From the NCBI GenBank assembly GCA_037447655.1, contig JBBHKE010001991.1:1-64000 (forward strand): DNA of 64,000 nucleotides. The letters are read 5' to 3'. Position 1 is the stretch's first letter; every line of letters begins with the position of its first letter. This DNA comes from Zygnema cylindricum (lineage: Eukaryota; Streptophyta; Zygnematophyceae; Zygnematales; Zygnemataceae). A program made the position numbers and the translations under genes. Positions 28,490 to 39,200 of the stretch are shown piece after piece. The notes below the pieces were generated by a model. It made no database searches and was not told where the DNA came from. It was given only the letters and a program-made list of their open reading frames with translations.

Positions 28490-28885
28490 GTCAGAAAAGT
28501 TGAAGACCTCTTCCTTCCCCTGCCTCTCTTTCCTCGCTTTGTACCCTTTTTTTATTTTCATCTCTCTTTCTTCGCTCTCTTCCACTCCCCCATCTCCTCC
28601 ATTCTTTTCTCTTCTCGCCCCTTTTTCTCCTCCTCCCTGCACACTCCCCTCTCCCCCTCCCCCCTGCCCCTTTGTCCTCCCCTTCCTACCTTTCCCCCTA
28701 CCTCCATTACTCCCTTCTTTCCCTCCTCCATCCCCTCACTCATCTCCCTTTCCTTCTTTTCCCATTCATTTCTTTCCCCCCCTCTCTCTCCATCCTCTGC
28801 CCCCTCCCTCCCTCCACCCTTCCCCCCCTCTCCGCCCTCCGTCCTTTTGCCCCCTCTCTCCTTTCTGTCTATTCATCAGTCCCTC
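28490..28885 (+). repeat. Polypyrimidine tract, about 390 bp
   Basis: Almost pure C/T sequence made of irregular CTCC, CCCTT and TTCC words, mirrored as a purine tract at 37010-37400. It lies in an intron of the LRR-lectin copy. The Ser/Pro/Phe-rich open frames across it are compositional and are not proposed as genes. Confidence 0.85.
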
Positions 28886-29147
28886 CAATTTTCGGAAAGT
28901 AAAAAAAAAAAAATGGCCATAAATTCCACTCTAAGTTTGTACGAGGATAGATATGAAAGAAAACAAGCTTGGAAAAGGGTCAATCATGCTCAAAAAATGG
29001 AAAACCTTACACTTTTTTTTTGTAATTTCGTAATAAATTTCAACAACAACAATGTTGATCACATCAACATTCATAATTTTATGTATATTTTTTTCTCGAC
29101 ACATCATATATAAGCATTTGAGTCAAAAAAACAAAATGTTGTCTTAC

Positions 29148-29219
29148 AAATATTGGAGATTTGTCAATTGACGGACGGAATCCGGAATTTTTCCGCTCAA
29201 TTGGTTTCCAAATAGGATT
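29148..29219 (-). CDS. Single-LRR exon, left copy
   Basis: Exactly 72 nt, one 24-residue plant-type leucine-rich repeat (FGNQLSGKIPDSVRQLTNL), bounded by AG and GT in the minus direction. It mirrors 36685-36756. This is the last LRR exon surviving on this arm before the palindrome junction. Confidence 0.85.
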
Positions 29220-29297
29220 CTTTGAAATAGCCCATCCAGCCACCACCAATTTATCCAATTATTTTCAATCCACCACCAATTTATCCAGTTAGTACTA

Positions 29298-29703
29298 CAT
29301 TGCCTATCACTTTTAGAGCTAATAACTCTATTGGGAGTGCCTATTTTTTTTGACCCTAAATCATAAATAACAGTGCAAAATACTATTTAGTTAAGTGGCC
29401 CAAGATGAGCCTCGTGGCAAAACATAGTTTAGTGTAGTCAATTATAATGAAGTATCTACACTACTAATTCACTAACTCTAATAGCGATGGGTGGTGTGCA
29501 CCGTAAATCGCTATTACGTTAATACCACTCATTCTGCCCCGATTTTTTTGCCTTCGAAGTATAAAATAGTGTTATTAATACTTATTGTTTGTTTCTCAAG
29601 GCTTTTTTTTTAAGCAGTAAACAATTGTCCATAATTTAGAACCAAAAATATGATTATTAACAATGAAACAGTCCTCATACTAATTAGTTCCCAATTCACA
29701 GTG
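29298..29703. mobile_element. Two adjacent degenerate CACCG-family MITEs (left arm)
   Basis: 29298-29496 starts CATTGCCTATCACTTTTAGA after TA and ends GGGTGGTG. 29499-29703 starts CACCGTAAATCGCTATTA and ends TTCACAGTG before TA. The pair is mirrored at 36224-36405 and 36408-36606. Confidence 0.65.
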
Positions 29704-29919
29704 TAGTATTATCAATCTCATCATCGTGAAAAGGGCACAAATTTCTTGCATGATTCTCAAGAAAAATAAATACAAAACAATGTAAAATTCAAAAAGAGAT
29801 ATTTCTTTTCCGTTATTTTAGTTTTTACATGTTGAACTCCTATTTTGTCAATTCCCACACCTGAAGAAACCCCTTCACTCTTTTCCACCAATTTCTTTGG
29901 TTTTATATTTTTAATACTA

Positions 29920-29963
<44 letters not shown>
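29920..29963. repeat. 44-base G run at the left palindrome junction
   Basis: The left arm homology ends at about 29921 (..aatactagg), and a run of 44 G separates it from the first spacer LRR exon at 29983. The mirror sequence at 36006 is followed by unrelated DNA without such a run. It may be a genuine breakpoint scar or an assembly or sequencing artefact. Confidence 0.9.
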
Positions 29964-29964
<1 letters not shown>

Positions 29965-29982
29965 GGAGATGGAGTGTAACAG

Positions 29983-30054
29983 ATTTTTATATGCGAATCG
30001 TATCAATGGCAGTATTCCGGATTCCATCGGTCGATTGCAAAAACTCGAGTATTT
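29983..30054 (+). CDS. LRR exon 1 of visible model
   Basis: 72 nt, acceptor TAACAG and donor GTAAGG. Encodes FLYANRINGSIPDSIGRL plus the end of one repeat. It is the first exon after the G run. Any earlier exon is not visible. Confidence 0.75.
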
Positions 30055-30191
30055 GTAAGGAAAACATATGCTTTTATTAGGTATCTAATTATTATTATTA
30101 TTACTATTATTTACCCATATTTATGTATATATGTATATATGTATGTAGGTATATATGTATATATGTATATATATGTATATATATATTCATA

Positions 30192-30236
<45 letters not shown>

Positions 30237-33200
30237 CATACATATAGTAGAATGGTTTTTTTTATTTATATGCATATATGTATATCTATTTGAATTTAGA
30301 ATCAATATTGATTAAGTTATTGATACAATTTCTTCGGAACATAAAAGTCTATGAAATAATATATATGCAATTTTTCAAATGTTCTTTTTGAAATTTTCAG
30401 ACAATTCCAACAAAATGTTTTTCACATCATTTTCGTTGACTTCGATCTTCTTTTCTGTATTTTGTGTATTTTATTCATTCTTGATTAATAATGATTAAAT
30501 TCAACTAATTTTAATTATTATTTACAGAAAACTATTTTTTTGGGTTTTTGGGATTAAAAAAAATACAATGGGGTTTTTGCAGAAATTTGTATAATAACGA
30601 AATGACTGGAAAAATTCCCGACTCCATCAGTCAAATGAAATCTCTGAAAGAAATGTAAGAAGATACATGTAAAGCAATAAATAATTGATAATTAAACACG
30701 AATAAGAAGAAATAAAAAAAAAACGTCAGGTAAATTACTTCGTGTTTTGTTTACTGAATTTATTCACGTCAATTAAATTTGCTAAAAAAAAAAATAGTTT
30801 AGTTCTTTTACTTAGTTTAATTATTCATCTATTTATTTTTTTATTTTTATTTAATTATTCATTTATTTGCCGGTCACTTTCATCTATGCAAAATTTCAAC
30901 TTTTTTTTTGTTCAAGAACTACGCTAAAAACATGTTTTCATTGTCATTTATTTACTGTTTAACCAAACTATCCTAATTTTTTTTTCCAAATACACACAAT
31001 ATACTGTTTAGTTCAACTTTTTCTGTTTAAAAAATGGTAAACTAGCTTAATAGAAAGTATAAACCAAATTATGCCGTATTCGTGTCATCCAAAGTTTACT
31101 TTTTTTTTCCTTTTTTTTAAGTTTTGATTGCGAAATTTGTTGATAAAATAATAATGTAATGTTTTGCTTCTTTTTTTCCATTTTTTTTTTCGAAGATTGT
31201 CAGAAAACGGATGAAATTCAAATTTACATAGCCATTAAGATACCTCTAAAAACCACATAAGATACTAACTTTGGTTACTAAGTAATTTCAATAAATGTCA
31301 AATAAATAAATGAAAAAGCCAAAATTTCGAGTTTTAAGGAAATTAGAGAAATGAAAAGTGAAGCTAAAAACTAATTTGTTATTTTAATTGGAAGAATTGG
31401 GGGTGGAGGGAGGATGAGGTTGGGGGGTCTCATAGATATTTATCAAACAACCAATTGAGTGGACAAATACCATCTTCTATTACTCAATTGAAGTCTCTCG
31501 AACAAATGTAAGGAAAAATTTATTGTTTGAGGAAAAGGGAGAGGAGAGGGAGAGGAGAGGGAGGAGGGAGAGAGAGGGAGAGAGCAAGAGATTTCATTTC
31601 CAACACATGTAAGAATAAATTTTGAGTTTGAGTTCCAACAAATGAAAGAAAAAAGTATTTTTTGAGATTGTATTTTGTATCAGATTGTTGATTTTATTAT
31701 TGTGGAAGTTCACATCCATAATGTTTGCCAACAACGAAGAAAATCTCTTGTATTTATGCTATAAAATTTGATAGCTTTATAAGTTTTATAAAGCTATCTG
31801 ATATTGGAATTTAGATGATCACAATGTTTTATGTAATCTAGCCATAATGACAAGTCTAAGGACTCCTTGAAGGCACTCGAATGCTGAAAAGTTAACTTAG
31901 TTTGTTCCACACAAACTCATGCTGGTGTGGATATAAATAGCGTCATGGAGTTTAATCATTATAAGAAATGTGGCATTGTCTTTACAAATAGTTCACTAAA
32001 AATAGTCAATAAGAGGCTTATTTGTTAAACAACAAACCACATTGATAAGTTGATGGATTCAAATTTTAGTTCAGAAATGACAGATTCATAGAAAGTTTAA
32101 ATTTTACTCTAGAGTTAGTCAAAAACATGGATTAACTGGGTAAATATTAATGTAAGTAGATTGGGAATCGATGGAAAAAAGTGAAGTAGATTGGTTGTCA
32201 ATTTGAAGTAAATTGTTGACGATATAAATAAACTGATTGTCATTTTTAAGCAGATTAATAGTCAATTTTAGCACATTTTGACAATTAAAGTAAATGAACT
32301 GTATTTGAATTAAAATGTGGACGTGTACGTAAATAAATTGTCAAGTTTAAGTAAATTGTTGACAATCTAAGAAAAATGATTGACAACTTTAAGAAACTTT
32401 TTGATAATTTATGTAAATTGCTTGTCAATTCTAAGTAAAATTTTGACAAAATTAGTAAAAAATTCCAATATTACGTGAATCAGAAGTCAATTTAAGCCAA
32501 ATTGAGGGTTTTTCAGTTTCTTCTCCGACAACCGATTGAGTGGACGCATTCCGAGTTCCATCGGACAATTGACATCCCTCAAATATCTGTAAGATTATAT
32601 CTCTTTATCTCTTTTTTTTCATATAGATTTAGTATTTTTATTTCTACCCGTTGAGAAAGTTCAAAAAAATTCGAGGGAAAAAAAAAATGTATATACATTA
32701 TGTTTTTGAGGCGCCAATTTGTGACAATCAAGGATTTTTTTTAGGGTTTTTTAAAACCCTAAAAAACATGGAACATGCTATGGTGCAAATTATGATTTCA
32801 ATCTATTTCTTGGAACTATTCAACCTACCATTTATATTTCATAGAATGGTTCTTTCTATTCCGGACAAAGGTAAAGTCGTGGATGAATTACCTACGAAGG
32901 AAATATATTTGGGACTAAGTGTAGAAAAACTGACTACTTTGTGAGAATGTTGACAGTGTTACTTTATGCTACACAATTGAATAATTTTACCAGAAATTAT
33001 TGTAAGTCGAATAGAGATAGTCTAAATACTTAATGCCGTCGACAAGCAAATAAATAATTTAGAAAGAAGATAGAATCGATATGTAAATTAATCTTATGAG
33101 ACGGATAACTGTATTTTTTTTTGGGAAAATCAAATGAAAATATGTGCTCATTTTTAGTCGGTGCTATTTTATTGCTAAACGGTATAGCCCAACAAATTTC

Positions 33201-36200
33201 ACACTTAAAACGCATTTAATTGATTTTAAATTAGTGTTTTCTCATGACGCCACAATATCTTATGCGCAAAATTTAAATTTTTGGCGTGAAAGATTAGCCT
33301 TAAAGACACATTGGTTATGAATAAAATTTATGATACATTTTGGACTCTAATTTCTTAACTTCCGGTCTACATTACATGTTTCTTCATAAGCTAGGTTAAA
33401 TTCAAAATTAAGAATACTTACACCAAAAGCTATAAAGAGTACAAAACTTTGATGGCGTTCAAACAAATAATGGAAAGATAATGTGGTTTCATTAAAAAAG
33501 AATAGTGTGTAGAAATCCCACTTTAAAAATAATCAGTGCAACAACTATTGGCTAATTTTCCGATACGAAGTGTACTTAGTAATATAAAGTTTGTGCACAT
33601 TGAAATGTCTATACCTTAAATTGGTGAAATTCTTCTTGCTCATATTTACTCTAGACCTTTATCAACCACTTTTGAAATTGACCATGACATTAATAAAACT
33701 TGTGAATAAAAAATATTCCACGTTTGTATCGGAAAATTAGACAATAGTTGTTGCACTGATTATATTTAAAGTGGGATTTCTACACACTATTCTTCTTTAA
33801 TGAAACCACATTATCTTTCCATTATTTGTTTGAACGCCATCAAAGTTTTGTACTCGTTATAGCTTTTGGTGTAAGTATTCTTAATTTTGAATTTAACCTA
33901 GCTTATGAAGAATGTAATGTAGACCGGAATAAGTTAAGAAAAATGTGGTTTCATTAAAGAAAAAGTGTGTAGAAATCCCACTTTAAATATAATCAGTGCA
34001 ACAACAATTGTCTAATTTTCCGATACGAAGTGTACTTAGTAATATAAAGTTTGTGCACATTGAAATGTCTATACCTTAAATTGGTGAAATTCTTCTTGCT
34101 CATATTTACTCTAGACCTTTATCAACCACTTTTGAAATTGACCATGACATTAATAAAACTTGTGAATAAAAAATATTCCACGTTTGTATCGGAAAATTAG
34201 ACAATAGTTGTTGCACTGATTATATTTAAAGTGGGATTTCTACACACTATTCTTCTTTAATGAAACCACATTATCTTTCCATTATTTGTTTGAACGCCAT
34301 CAAAGTTTTGTACTCTTTATAGCTTTTGGTGTAAGTATTCTTAATTTTGAATTTAACCTAGCTTATGAAGAAACATGTAATGTAGACCGGAATAAGTTAA
34401 GAAATCTGATACTAGAGTCCAAAAACTATCATAAATTTTATTCATAACCAATGTGTCTTAAAGGCTAATCTATAACGCAAAAAAAAATTACGCATCCCTT
34501 CACTCTTTTCCACCAATTTCTTTGGTTTTATATTTTTAATACTAGGATGAATTGGAACTTTTCAAATGTCGATTCGTGACAAATGAAATTAACAAAAATT
34601 CAATTGAATTTGATGTAATCCATTGGGAATGTTGATTTTGAAACTATGGTATGTAGCAAAATTGTGTTGGTTTCTTATAAATAGAAGGAAAAGATATCTT
34701 TGACATTAAAAATATTTTTCGGATATTTTGCAAGCTGCTTGTGCATCAGTTATACTACACCGCCAATCGCTATTAGAGTCAAGGATTAAATAGCGTCAAA
34801 AAATTAGCGTTATTGATTCTATTATAGCTTTGGTAAGTATTCTTAATTTTGATTAACCTAGCGTATGAAAAAACATGTAGGTAGACCGAATAAGTTAAGA
34901 AATCTGATACTAGGTCCAAAACTACTGGCAAATTTTATTCATAACCAATGTGTCTTAAAGGCTAATCTATAACGCAAAAAAAAAAATTACGCATCTTCAC
35001 TCTTTCACAATTTCTTTATATTTTAATTAGATGGAACTTTCAGTCATCGACAAATGAAATCAAATTAATTAATTCTGATGTTCATTAGAATGTTGATTTT
35101 GAAACTATATGTAAATTGTTTATTCTTATAAATAGAAGAAAGATATCTTTGACATTAAAAATATTTTCGGATATTTTGCAAGCTGCTTGTGCATCAGTTA
35201 TACTACACCGCCAATCGCTATTAGAGTCAAGGATTAAATAGCCAAAATAATTAGCGTTATTGATTCTTATTTAGTGCCTGAGACGTGGCAGATTATGGTC
35301 CACGTCCTTAAATAGCGTTATTAATTATATTTCAGGTTTTGGGGTCAAAATTTAGGGGCACCGTATTAGCGTTATATACTCTAATAGCGATTGGCGGTAT
35401 CTGACAGAATAAATAAGAAGGAAATGCATCTAGAATATTGAAATAAACGTGGAATATTTTTTATTCACATGTTTTATTAAAGATAATGTGGTTTCATTAA
35501 AGAAGAATAGTGTGTAGAAATCCCACTATAAAAATAATCAGTGCAACAACTACTGTCTAATTTTCCGATACAAAGTGTACTTAGTAATATCAAGTTTGTG
35601 AACATTGAAATTTCTATACCTTAAATTGGTGAAATTCTTCTTGCTCATAATTACTCTAGACCTTTATAATAACGCTATTTAAGGACGTGGACCATAATCT
35701 GCCACGTCTCAGGCACTAAATAAGAATCAATAACGCTAATTATTTTTTGACGCTATTTAATCCTTGACTCTAATAGCGATTGGCGGTGTAGTATAACTGA
35801 TGCACAAGCAGCTTGCAAAATATCCGAAAAAAATATTTTTTTAATGTCAAAGATATATTTTCCTTCTTATTTATAAGAAATCCAACACAATTTTGCTACA
35901 TACCATAGTTTCAAAATCAACATTCCCAATGGATTACATCAAATTCAATTGAATTTTTGTTAATTTCATTTGTCACGAATCGACATTTGAAAAGTTCCAA
36001 TTCATCCTAGTATTAAAAATATAAAACCAAAGAAATTGGTGGAAAAGAGTGAAGGGGTTTCTTCAGGTGTGGGAATTGACAAAATAGGAGTTCAACATGT
36101 AAAAACTAAAATAACGGAAAAGAAATATCTCTTTTTGAATTTTACATTGTTTTGTATTTATTTTTCTTGAGAATCATGCAAGAAATTTGTGCCCTTTTCA

Positions 36201-39200
36201 CGATGATGAGATTGATAATACTACACTGTGAATTGGGAACTAATTAGTATGAGGACTGTTTCATTGTTAATAATCCTATTTTTGGTTCTAAATTATGGAC
36301 AATTGTTTGAGAAACAAACAATAAGTATTAATAACATTATTTTATACTTCGAAGGCAAAAATCGGGGCAGAATGAGTGGTATTAACGTAATAGCGATTTA
36401 CGGTGCACACCACCCATCGCTATTAGAGTTAGTGAATTAGTAGTGTAGATACTTCATTAGAATTGACTACACTAAACTATGTTTTGCCACGAGGCTCATC
36501 TTGGGCCACTTAACTAAATAGTATTTTGCACTGTTATTTATGATTTAGGGTCAAAAAAAATAGGCACTCCCATTAGAGTTATTAGCTCTAAAAGTGATAG
36601 GCAATGTAGTAATAACTGGATAAATTGGTGGTGGATTGAAAATAATTGGATAAATTGGTGGTGGCTGGATGGGCTATTTCAAAGAATCCTATTTGGAAAC
36701 CAATTGAGCGGAAAAATTCCGGATTCCGTCCGTCAATTGACAAATCTCCAATATTTGTAAGACAACATTTTGTTTTTTTGACTCAAATGCTTATATATGA
36801 TGTGTCGAGAAAAAAAAATACATAAAATTATGCATGTTGATGTGATCAACATTGTTGTTGTTGAAATTTATTACGAAATTACAAAAAAAAAGTGTAAGGT
36901 TTTCCATTTTTTGAGCATGATTGACCCTTTTCCAAACTTGTTTTCTTTCATATCTATCCTCGTACAAACTTAGAGTGGGATTTATGGCCATTTTTTTTTT
37001 TTACTTTCCGAAAATTGGAGGGACGGATGAATAGACAGAAAGGAGAGAGGGGGCAAAAGGACGGAGGGCGGAGAGGGGGGGGAAGGTGGAAGGAGGGAGG
37101 GGGCAGAGGATGGAGAGGGAGGGGGGGAAAGAAATGAATGGGAAAAGAAGGAAAGGGAGATGAGTGAGGGGATGGAGGAGGGAAAGAAGGGAGCAATGGA
37201 GGTAGGGGGAAAGGTAGGAAGGGGAGGACAAAGTGGCAGGGGGGAGGGGGCGAGGGGAGTGTGCAGGGAGGAGGAGAAAAAGGGGCGAGAAGAGAAAAGA
37301 AGGGAGGAGATGGGGGAGTGGAAGAGAGCGAAGAAAGAGATGAAAATAAAAAAAGGGTACAAAGCGAGGAAAGAGAGGGAGGGGAAGGAAGAGGTCTTCA
37401 ACTTTTCTGACTTTTCAAGCTCCATAGTTTTGGTAGTACTAAATATTTTTGATATTTTTTTCTTTTTTTTTCTCTTTGTCAAACTTTTAGTTCCTTATGT
37501 GCTGACTCTCCAAAAAAAATAGATTTTCCCTCAGTCGGTTTCCCTATATCTATCTCAAATGGTCAAATTCTAGGATGGAAACTAATAGAGCTAACTAAGA
37601 AAGTGTACCTACTGTATAAACATTTGCCGTACTGTACGTATATACGAAACCTATTTTTACTTTATACGTATTTAAAATCACACCGTACATAAGGAATGTA
37701 TTTTTACCGTGCACGTATTTAAAAGTCACCCCGGTGGGATCCGCCTCATTTTCGTGGTCGAATTACACCATGTATCGCTAGTAGTCTTTTGGTTTTTTTG
37801 CCACTTAAAACATCTTTTCTCCGTACACATATGCCGGATTGTGGACCCGACGGTTGCAATGGAAAGCTAAGATTCTCACCTTCCGGTTGGCAGTCTCCAA
37901 TCAAGAATCGCAGAGGAGTGTAGGGAGGAAAGATATTCTAAGTGGCGAAAATATCACTCACACTAATAGCGATACACGGTGCATTATACTGCTTGGATTT
38001 GTATACAACTCCAACTCGCGGTTTGTAATTGCACCACATCTGAGGGTAGTGTTACGCAGTTCATATTATTCAGGCTCCATCCTGATTGGGTTGTCCTCCA
38101 AGTTGATGTTTGGAATGCCTTTAATATGGTGGATCGGAACTTTATTTTTGTAGAGCTTATGAATGCCGACATAAAAATCTAGTGTTTTGTATCGGTACCC
38201 TCTTACTAATAATATGTAGCGGCTTAATGATAATCAATATATCAGCCAGTAAATCGTTAAATAATATGGTGGTAATTTGACTTTTGAAGATTTTTGTAGA
38301 GTTTACGGTTGTAGTACGCTGATCTGCTAATCAAAAAGTGAGAAAGTCAGAAACTGTTTTCTACTGATAGGTCTGTTGTCATTTACATGCACTAAAATAT
38401 GTGTTAGATATAACTCAAACAACTTCTTTACAATGATAACATAGAACAGACATTTGACATGTGAACATCACTTGTTATTTACATACCACACCAAACACTT
38501 ATATGAAATTTTGGATTATAGTTTATCTTTTGACGCCCCAACAGGTCACATGTGTTTTACCTTTATGCTTGAGTTTGCCCAATTCGTCGCTTCTAAGGGA
38601 AACCACCTTGTATGCGACCAAGCTATCGATGCCCAAGGATTTAATCGACTCTTGTGCTCAAATGAGGGGATTAGACAAAGCTATGATACATTTCTTTTTC
38701 CTTAATCTTATTCCTTAGGACTTATTCAAACTTACCCAAACTCTCTTAGTGTTTTCTTTTCATTTTTGTAGATCTATCGCAAACAACTATTTTACAGGGC
38801 CAATCATCAAAATCAATGGACATCCAACATGCGAAGAGTTGCAATACAATTGTCTTCTCGACACATCCCTCCCATCGGGATGTCCTCTCACCAATCAACG
38901 GAATAGAAGTGATTGTATAGCATTTTGTGACACGACACAAATCGGGGGACCTTGTGGGGGAGGTGGTATTTGTTCCAACGGAACGGATGGGACAACACGG
39001 ACATGTACATGCTACACCGGTCACAACAATTTAGTCAGCAAATACACTTGTGTCGGTATGTTCTTTAAAATCAAATTATTATACAACTCAACAATTCCTT
39101 TTAGAAAGTAGAACGAATAACTGACATTCCATACTTTTACATGCTTTTACCTTATAATCAAATTAGCTCACTACTCAAAGATGTCGTCTACAAAGTCGTC

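Larger units (their letters stand above)
24782..29219 (-). pseudogene. Left-arm LRR-lectin gene, 5'-truncated duplicate
   Basis: Exons in transcription order: one LRR exon 29148-29219, a Cys-rich exon 26837-27120, three proline-rich candidate exons (26085-26155, 25880-25977, 25724-25797) and the lectin exon 24782-25605. Each mirrors the right arm. The LRR exons that precede these in the right-arm gene lie in the spacer in the opposite orientation, so this copy has no visible 5' exons, signal peptide or start. Its surviving exons keep open frames and intact splice sites, so the truncation is either recent relative to decay or the copy is expressed from an unseen start. A retrotransposon fragment and two MITEs sit in its introns. 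Pseudogene status is inferred. Confidence 0.6.
34496..36060. repeat. Inner palindrome of the spacer
   Basis: 34496-34821 is mirrored by about 35725-36060, and its first 50 bases also match 29873-29922. Between the two lies a degenerate copy (34822-35400) of 34330-34821 plus a fragment of the foldback element. The spacer is thus itself built of inverted and direct copies of the arm-end sequence. Confidence 0.8.

Noticed and set aside
28419-28922. Long Ser/Pro/Phe-rich open frame (167 codons)
   Set aside because: It lies on a polypyrimidine tract where stop codons are scarce by composition. The same is true of 36982-37482, 15881-16366, 49011-49554 and 10377-10760.
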